Origin: Caldifarciminota bacterium
GTDB taxonomy: Bacteria; Hydrothermota; Hydrothermia; UBA1063; CAJXJZ01
Direction: 5' to 3'
Assembly (NCBI GenBank): GCA_027033555.1
Contig: JALVLE010000214.1
Span: forward strand, 1 to 11,088
Length of the DNA: 11,088 bases
Below, piece by piece: positions 7,046-11,088 of this stretch. A model generated the notes under the pieces. The model made no database searches, had not been told where the DNA came from, and was given only the letters and a program-made list of their open reading frames with translations. Position 1 is the stretch's first letter; the number at the start of each line of letters is the position of its first letter. The position numbers were made by a program, and so were the translations under genes.

Positions 7046-7618
7046 ATGAAAGAGAAGATTGTAATAGATACATCTGTATTTACTAACCCGGACACCAGGG
7101 AGATATTTGGGAAAACTACAAGAGAGGCTTTTTGTAATTTCATAAAGGCAATAGAAAAACACCAGAATGAAGTAGAAGTTTACATGCCAGTGTCCATATT
7201 CAAAGAGCTTCAACATTTTCTTGGAGATAATACACTTCCACCATCAACACAATTTGTACTCAAACTCAAATCTCCCAGAAGATACAATGTAACAGTCCCT
7301 GGATTTCTTATCTATGAGCTGATTGAGGAGCTAAGAGAGCGAATAAATAAGGGATTAAGAGTTGCAGAAGATGCGGTGTTAGATGCCCAAACTGTTGGAA
7401 GAGAAAAGACAATTAACGCTCTTAGAAACAAGTACAGAGACGCTCTAAGAGCTGGTGTTATAGATTCAAAGGAAGATGTTGATCTTTTATTGCTCAGTCT
7501 GGAACTTGACGCTGCTATCGTCACAGCAGATACGGGTGTAAAAAAATGGGCAGAGAAACTCGGGATAAGACTAATTGATCCCTTTGCTCTAAAAAGCCTT
7601 CTTGAAAATCAATCATAA
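7046..7618 (+). CDS. PIN-domain RNA ligase partner protein (MJ_0950-like)
   Basis: 190 residues with the acidic set of a PIN-type metal-dependent ribonuclease: D8 (VIDTSVF), E54 (FKEL), D144/D146 (SKEDVD) and D162 (TADTG). The opening IDTSVFTNPDTREIFG and the overall length match the 'RNA ligase partner' group, which from memory co-occurs with Pab1020/Rnl3-type RNA ligases. Such a ligase is the very next gene here, which supports the call. PIN proteins cut single-stranded RNA with Mg2+/Mn2+, so a role in trimming or opening RNA for the ligase is inferred. The last 10 bases overlap the end of the convergent ligase gene. No Shine-Dalgarno precedes the ATG, and the terminator of the previous gene ends 12 bases upstream. 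A weak -10 (TATTTT, 7033-7038) would give a leaderless or nearly leaderless mRNA. Confidence 0.88.
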   Translation: MKEKIVIDTSVFTNPDTREIFGKTTREAFCNFIKAIEKHQNEVEVYMPVSIFKELQHFLGDNTLPPSTQFVLKLKSPRRYNVTVPGFLIYELIEELRERINKGLRVAEDAVLDAQTVGREKTINALRNKYRDALRAGVIDSKEDVDLLLLSLELDAAIVTADTGVKKWAEKLGIRLIDPFALKSLLENQS

Positions 7619-8685
7619 AGATGTTTCCCTATAAAATAATCTCTGAATTTCTCCGTTGAATCCAGGAATACTTTAAAAAAACTGAGCACATAATATTCCG
7701 AATTTTCCTCTACTTTAATTTCTTTCAGCCTTACGTGCTTACTCGCTTTCCTGAAAACACGCAAGAATTCATCAACATTTCTTTTATCTTTAAACTTTAT
7801 CACATACTTTTTGGCTACAAACCCTTTTTCCATATACTGTTGTATTGCTTTTTTTACACCATTTATAAGGCTTTTGCCCAGCATTTTTTCATCATTATCA
7901 AGCCTTATACCAAGCTCAATAGATGAGACTACATACCTTATAATACGCGATGTATAAAAATTGCCAGGCAACTCAGCCATTAAAAATGCATCCTGCTCAA
8001 TATCCTTGAGATTAATGACAGGAGTTACATATTTTAGATACTTTCCCCTTTTTCTTGCTGATTTGAGGACAATTCCCTCCCGGCCCTTTGCATTCAAGGA
8101 TAGAACAATTTCCTTGAGCCTCTCATAATCTGCAGCACTCCGGGTAAATTTTCCATAAGTAGTTACAGAGGGAATTTTGTAAGCTTTAAATACCTCATAT
8201 CTTTCTTCAGGAAGCAAAAAGCTCCCGTCTTTTTCCATAACATCAAAAAACCTTATGCCTACTTCCTCTTTTAGCTCATAATTTGTTGGTGCATCCATGT
8301 ATGGATTATGCATTCCCACAAGCTCTCCAACAAGTATCCTATCAGGGTAAGCCTCAAAAAATCCGTTCATAATATCTCTGTATAGATGAAGCCTATCAGT
8401 GGAAAATGGGCATATAATTCCACCCCTTGTTGCTGCAAATAGCTTCCCTTCATGGGAGAAAACCCTCACATTGTAGCCATCAAATTTCTCCTCTACATAA
8501 AACTCTCCTCTGAAATTCCTTTTAATTCCTTCTTTTAAGGTAAAAATCCTTCCTATCTGGGGATAATGCTGAATTTTCCTCTCCCCTATAAAAATATCTC
8601 CCCTCTTTAATCCCTCACCATCATCCTTTGCCCTTACATACGAAAAATCAAGATAGGTTAGCTCTTCTAAAATTGGATTCTTCAC
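7609..8685 (-). CDS. ATP-dependent RNA ligase, Rnl3 (Pab1020-like) family
   Basis: 358 residues, close to the family's usual 370-380. Nucleotidyltransferase motifs are complete. Motif I is EEKFDGYNVR, with K67 as the lysine that takes AMP and R74 following. Motif III is ILVGELVG (E121), IIIa is FFDV (146-149), IV is REGIVLK (E203, K208) and V is KYLKYV (K215, K218). The family joins 5'-phosphate and 3'-OH RNA ends through ligase-AMP and AppRNA, and archaeal members form dimers and can circularise RNA. The start is GTG at 8685, forced by an in-frame TGA three codons upstream. The Shine-Dalgarno is poor (TGAG), so translation is likely coupled to the STAND-TPR gene that stops six bases before. 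Its TGA stop lies inside the 3' end of the PIN partner gene. The cellular RNA substrate is unknown. Confidence 0.93.
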   Translation of the reverse strand: MKNPILEELTYLDFSYVRAKDDGEGLKRGDIFIGERKIQHYPQIGRIFTLKEGIKRNFRGEFYVEEKFDGYNVRVFSHEGKLFAATRGGIICPFSTDRLHLYRDIMNGFFEAYPDRILVGELVGMHNPYMDAPTNYELKEEVGIRFFDVMEKDGSFLLPEERYEVFKAYKIPSVTTYGKFTRSAADYERLKEIVLSLNAKGREGIVLKSARKRGKYLKYVTPVINLKDIEQDAFLMAELPGNFYTSRIIRYVVSSIELGIRLDNDEKMLGKSLINGVKKAIQQYMEKGFVAKKYVIKFKDKRNVDEFLRVFRKASKHVRLKEIKVEENSEYYVLSFFKVFLDSTEKFRDYFIGKHLYD

Positions 8686-8691
8686 TTTTAC

Positions 8692-11088
8692 TCAGAGTTC
8701 AGCAAGCTCTTTCTTTATACGTTCTTCTCTGTTTTTGTGGCCTTTTTCAGCATAATAGGCAAGTGCTTCTTCAAGATATTTTCTCGCTCTCTCTTTTTCC
8801 CGTAGGGCTTTGTAAACAAGACCAAGGAGATAGGAAACAAATGCCTTTCTTTGTTCCAAATCGCTCTTGGCATACGGATGATTAAGAGCTTTATTAAGAT
8901 ATATCTTGGCACTTCTCTGTCTTCCACACTTTGCTGCCAGCCTGGCCAGAGAAACGTAATGATAAAAATAGGTATAAGACTCTTTGTTGGGATGAAAGCG
9001 TTTTATAAGCTCATAAGATTTCCTCATCGCCTCGTAGGCGTCTCCATACCTTCCCTGCCCCTCATAAAAATCAGCAAGAGTTTCATAGTACTCGGTCATC
9101 ACAGATTCATCTGCTATTTTTTCAAGCAATTCTCTTGCCTTTTCTATATACTCCCATGCCTTATCATAATCTTCATCCTCTATGTACTTATCAGCAAAAC
9201 CAATAAGCACAGTGAATAAATCATAAGGTGATCCTATTTCTTTAGCTATTTCAAGGGCCTTTTCATAATACATAATAGCTTGGTCTTTGAACCCCAAGGT
9301 GGTGTAAAGACTGGCGAGATTCCGATATACCAGAATCAATTGATGCTTAGCACCTGTTAACTGGTCAATCTTCATCGCCTGCTTATAGTGTTCCAGAGCT
9401 TTGTTAAAATCATTTAAAGAGGCATACAAAACTCCCATGTTAAGCGCCATAGTGGCGATACCGTCTTTAAAATTGATCTCTTCATAAAGCTTTTTGGCTT
9501 TAAGATAGAATTCCATACCTTTCTCATTTTTGTCCTGATTAGTATAAAGTATCCCAAGATTGTTATACACCGCAGCCATTCCCCTTTTATCACCCAGTTC
9601 CTCCCTCAATTTTAGAGCTTTTTTCAGGTGTTCCTCGGCCTCCTTTTCCCTTCCTGTATCCATGTATATTGTCCCCAGCACGTTATGAGCAGTGGCAAGA
9701 GATGCCTTCTGAGAAGGGGAGAGATATTTTAACACGGTAAGGAGTTTCCTTTCTGCCTCTTTCTGCTTTCCCTGATGTTTCAATATCCAGGCGATGTCAA
9801 TATCATACACATATTTCTTTTCAATAGATGAGGCATGTTCCTTGGCCTTTTCATACCATTTAAGGGCAGTGTTATAATCACCCATGTACATATAAACATC
9901 CCCTATCTTCTCCTCTATGTCACTCCTTACATCAGGACGATACTCTATCGCCCTCTCATAACTCTCTATCGCTGACTCGTATTCACCTATGTACACATAC
10001 GAATCACCTATCTTCTCATATATCTCTCCCTTCTTCTCTCCACTCGCCTCACCCTCTACTGCCCATAAATAATACTTTATAGCCTCCCTGTGCGCATATA
10101 CCTCCCTCGCCTTGTCCCCAGCTAACTCCCCATACTCAACTATCTTCCGCCTGTCAAATCCCTCATGATAATGATACGCTATCTCCTCTACATGCTCCCT
10201 TATCTCCCTCGCATAATATCGCTCCATCTCCCTCGCTATCTTATTATGCATTACCCTTAAACGACCCCTCGTTATCCCCCTTATCACTACATCCTTTATT
10301 ACCCCCTCCCTGAATACATACCTGTCTATACCTACCTCCTCTAATATGTTGCTCTTTACAAACTTGTCAAGTACATCATATACCTCGCCCTCGTTCATCC
10401 CGCTTATAGCCTCTAATAACCCAGGATCTATCTCTCGCCCCATACAGCTCGCATACTCTAATATCACTCGCTCCTCCTCACTTAACTTGCTTATCTTCCT
10501 CTTTACCGTGTCCTCTATACCCTTCGGTATCTCTATCTCCTTACCCTCCTCTATCTCCCACACACCCTCCTCATACCTTATACTACCTCCCTCATATAAT
10601 CCCTTTATTACTTCCTCTACAAAAAATGGATTACCACCACTCTCCTTGTAGATTAAATCAGCTAACTCATCACTCACCTCACTCTGTAATATTATCTCAC
10701 TCATTACTCGCACCTCTCCATAACTTAATGGCCCTAATATTAACTCGTCATATAACCGCTCCCTACCCATTAGCTCTAATACACGCTCCATCTTCGTACC
10801 CCTTATCTCATCTGTCCTGTATGCACCAAATACACTTATCTCCCCATACAACATCTTCATCATATAATACAATAACTCACTGCTGGATTCGTCCGCCCAG
10901 TGTAAATCGTCTAATAATATTATCATCCGCTTCTTCCTCCCTATCTGACTTAATACCTCTACTACAGCATCATATAACCTGTATCTGTCTGCTTCCTCTA
11001 CCCCACTACTGCCACTGCTCAACGCAGGTATAAGCTTCCCTATCTCCTTCTTTAACCCCTCACTTAAACCCTCATAACTCTCCTCTAA
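8692..11088 (-). CDS. STAND-type AAA ATPase with C-terminal TPR array, 5' end cut by window edge
   Basis: The frame is open to the right edge, giving 798 visible codons; the true start and the Walker A loop lie outside. Visible first is MIILLDDLHWAD (10926-10891), a Walker B/D-D-LHWAD motif of MalT/AAA_16-type STAND ATPases. Then come GAYRTDE (10827-10807) and ESGGNPFFVEE (10644-10612), both characteristic of the class, and a winged-helix-like region (IPKGIEDTVKRKISKLSEEE). From about 10100 to the stop there are roughly ten TPR repeats (for example GEYESAIESYERAIEY, LGTIYMDTGREKEAEEHL, YNNLGILYTNQDKNEKG). STAND proteins act as ATP-driven signal switches with the TPRs as sensor; some relatives carry an N-terminal kinase or cyclase. 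What lies upstream here is not visible. The RNA ligase follows after six bases in the same frame. Codon usage shifts sharply near 9900. Confidence 0.88.
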   Translation of the reverse strand, partial: LEESYEGLSEGLKKEIGKLIPALSSGSSGVEEADRYRLYDAVVEVLSQIGRKKRMIILLDDLHWADESSSELLYYMMKMLYGEISVFGAYRTDEIRGTKMERVLELMGRERLYDELILGPLSYGEVRVMSEIILQSEVSDELADLIYKESGGNPFFVEEVIKGLYEGGSIRYEEGVWEIEEGKEIEIPKGIEDTVKRKISKLSEEERVILEYASCMGREIDPGLLEAISGMNEGEVYDVLDKFVKSNILEEVGIDRYVFREGVIKDVVIRGITRGRLRVMHNKIAREMERYYAREIREHVEEIAYHYHEGFDRRKIVEYGELAGDKAREVYAHREAIKYYLWAVEGEASGEKKGEIYEKIGDSYVYIGEYESAIESYERAIEYRPDVRSDIEEKIGDVYMYMGDYNTALKWYEKAKEHASSIEKKYVYDIDIAWILKHQGKQKEAERKLLTVLKYLSPSQKASLATAHNVLGTIYMDTGREKEAEEHLKKALKLREELGDKRGMAAVYNNLGILYTNQDKNEKGMEFYLKAKKLYEEINFKDGIATMALNMGVLYASLNDFNKALEHYKQAMKIDQLTGAKHQLILVYRNLASLYTTLGFKDQAIMYYEKALEIAKEIGSPYDLFTVLIGFADKYIEDEDYDKAWEYIEKARELLEKIADESVMTEYYETLADFYEGQGRYGDAYEAMRKSYELIKRFHPNKESYTYFYHYVSLARLAAKCGRQRSAKIYLNKALNHPYAKSDLEQRKAFVSYLLGLVYKALREKERARKYLEEALAYYAEKGHKNREERIKKELAEL
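9890..9910 (-). other. Codon-usage breakpoint inside the STAND-TPR gene
   Basis: Counting Glu codons by eye, the 5' part (11088 to 9901) has about 62 GAG and 4 GAA, while the 3' part (9900 to 8692) has about 15 GAG and 27 GAA. Leu TTA falls from about 26 to about 4. The change lies in the third visible TPR. The reading frame is intact across it. Confidence 0.7.

Noticed and set aside
6742..7216. Minus-strand frames across the barrel/PIN junction
   Set aside because: They read through the plus-strand terminator hairpin and are antisense to two genes with clear motifs.
8692..8694. TGA recoded as an amino acid, fusing the STAND-TPR protein and the ligase
   Set aside because: None of the identified genes contains an internal TGA, and the MazG-like and ligase genes end with TGA at their expected family lengths.
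11020..11022. TTG as the start of the STAND-TPR gene
   Set aside because: The frame is open for 22 more codons to the window edge and the Walker A region that must precede Walker B is missing, so the gene begins outside.
10346..11033. Two plus-strand frames (10346-10651 and 10626-11033) opposite the STAND ATPase
   Set aside because: Their Ser/Leu/Pro/His-rich products are the mirror of Glu/Arg/Tyr-rich coding sequence; the minus strand has clear Walker B and GNPFFVEE motifs.

Overview
The window looks like chromosome from a diderm (outer-membrane) bacterium, probably an anaerobic and possibly thermophilic lineage such as a WOR-3/Hydrothermae-like candidate phylum. That placement is an inference from gene content and not a phylogenetic result. 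Signs are an outer-membrane Omp85-like barrel protein, a second signal-peptide protein ending in an aromatic beta-barrel tail, a lipoprotein with Asp-box repeats, a Gly-rich DUF5320-like gene, and an RNA ligase of the Rnl3/Pab1020 family with its PIN-domain partner, a pair best known from archaea and thermophilic bacteria. The DNA is AT-rich and stop codons are TAA and TGA. No mobile element, tRNA, rRNA or CRISPR array was seen.

Left region (1-4361). The left edge holds the first 59 codons of a Gly/Arg/Phe/Trp-rich gene on the minus strand. Its promoter (TTGACA-17-TATCAT) is overlapped by a near-consensus Fur box. Divergently, a plus-strand operon runs MazG-like NTP pyrophosphohydrolase, membrane-anchored M23 metallopeptidase, and a 920-residue envelope protein combining a peptidase MA-type HExxH protease, a TolB-like propeller and an Omp85-like barrel. 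The last two genes overlap in TAATG, and the operon ends in a strong hairpin terminator.

Middle region (4362-7033). A minus-strand lipoprotein with five Asp boxes converges on the operon. It diverges from a plus-strand beta-barrel candidate. Both start from good sigma70-like promoters in a 118-bp gap, and the lipoprotein promoter is a perfect TTGACA-17-TATAAT. The barrel gene ends in a 12-bp hairpin terminator.

Right region (7046-11088). A PIN-domain RNA ligase partner (plus) and an Rnl3-family ATP-dependent RNA ligase (minus) meet tail to tail with a 10-bp overlap. Six bases upstream of the ligase, on the same strand and in the same frame, ends a large STAND-type ATPase with TPR repeats whose N-terminus lies beyond the right edge. 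The ligase is probably co-transcribed with it. The STAND gene changes codon usage abruptly near 9900: Glu GAG:GAA is about 62:4 before it and 15:27 after it. This suggests a mosaic gene. The STAND sensor, RNA ligase and PIN nuclease are the best candidate here for a linked, under-described RNA-processing or repair system.
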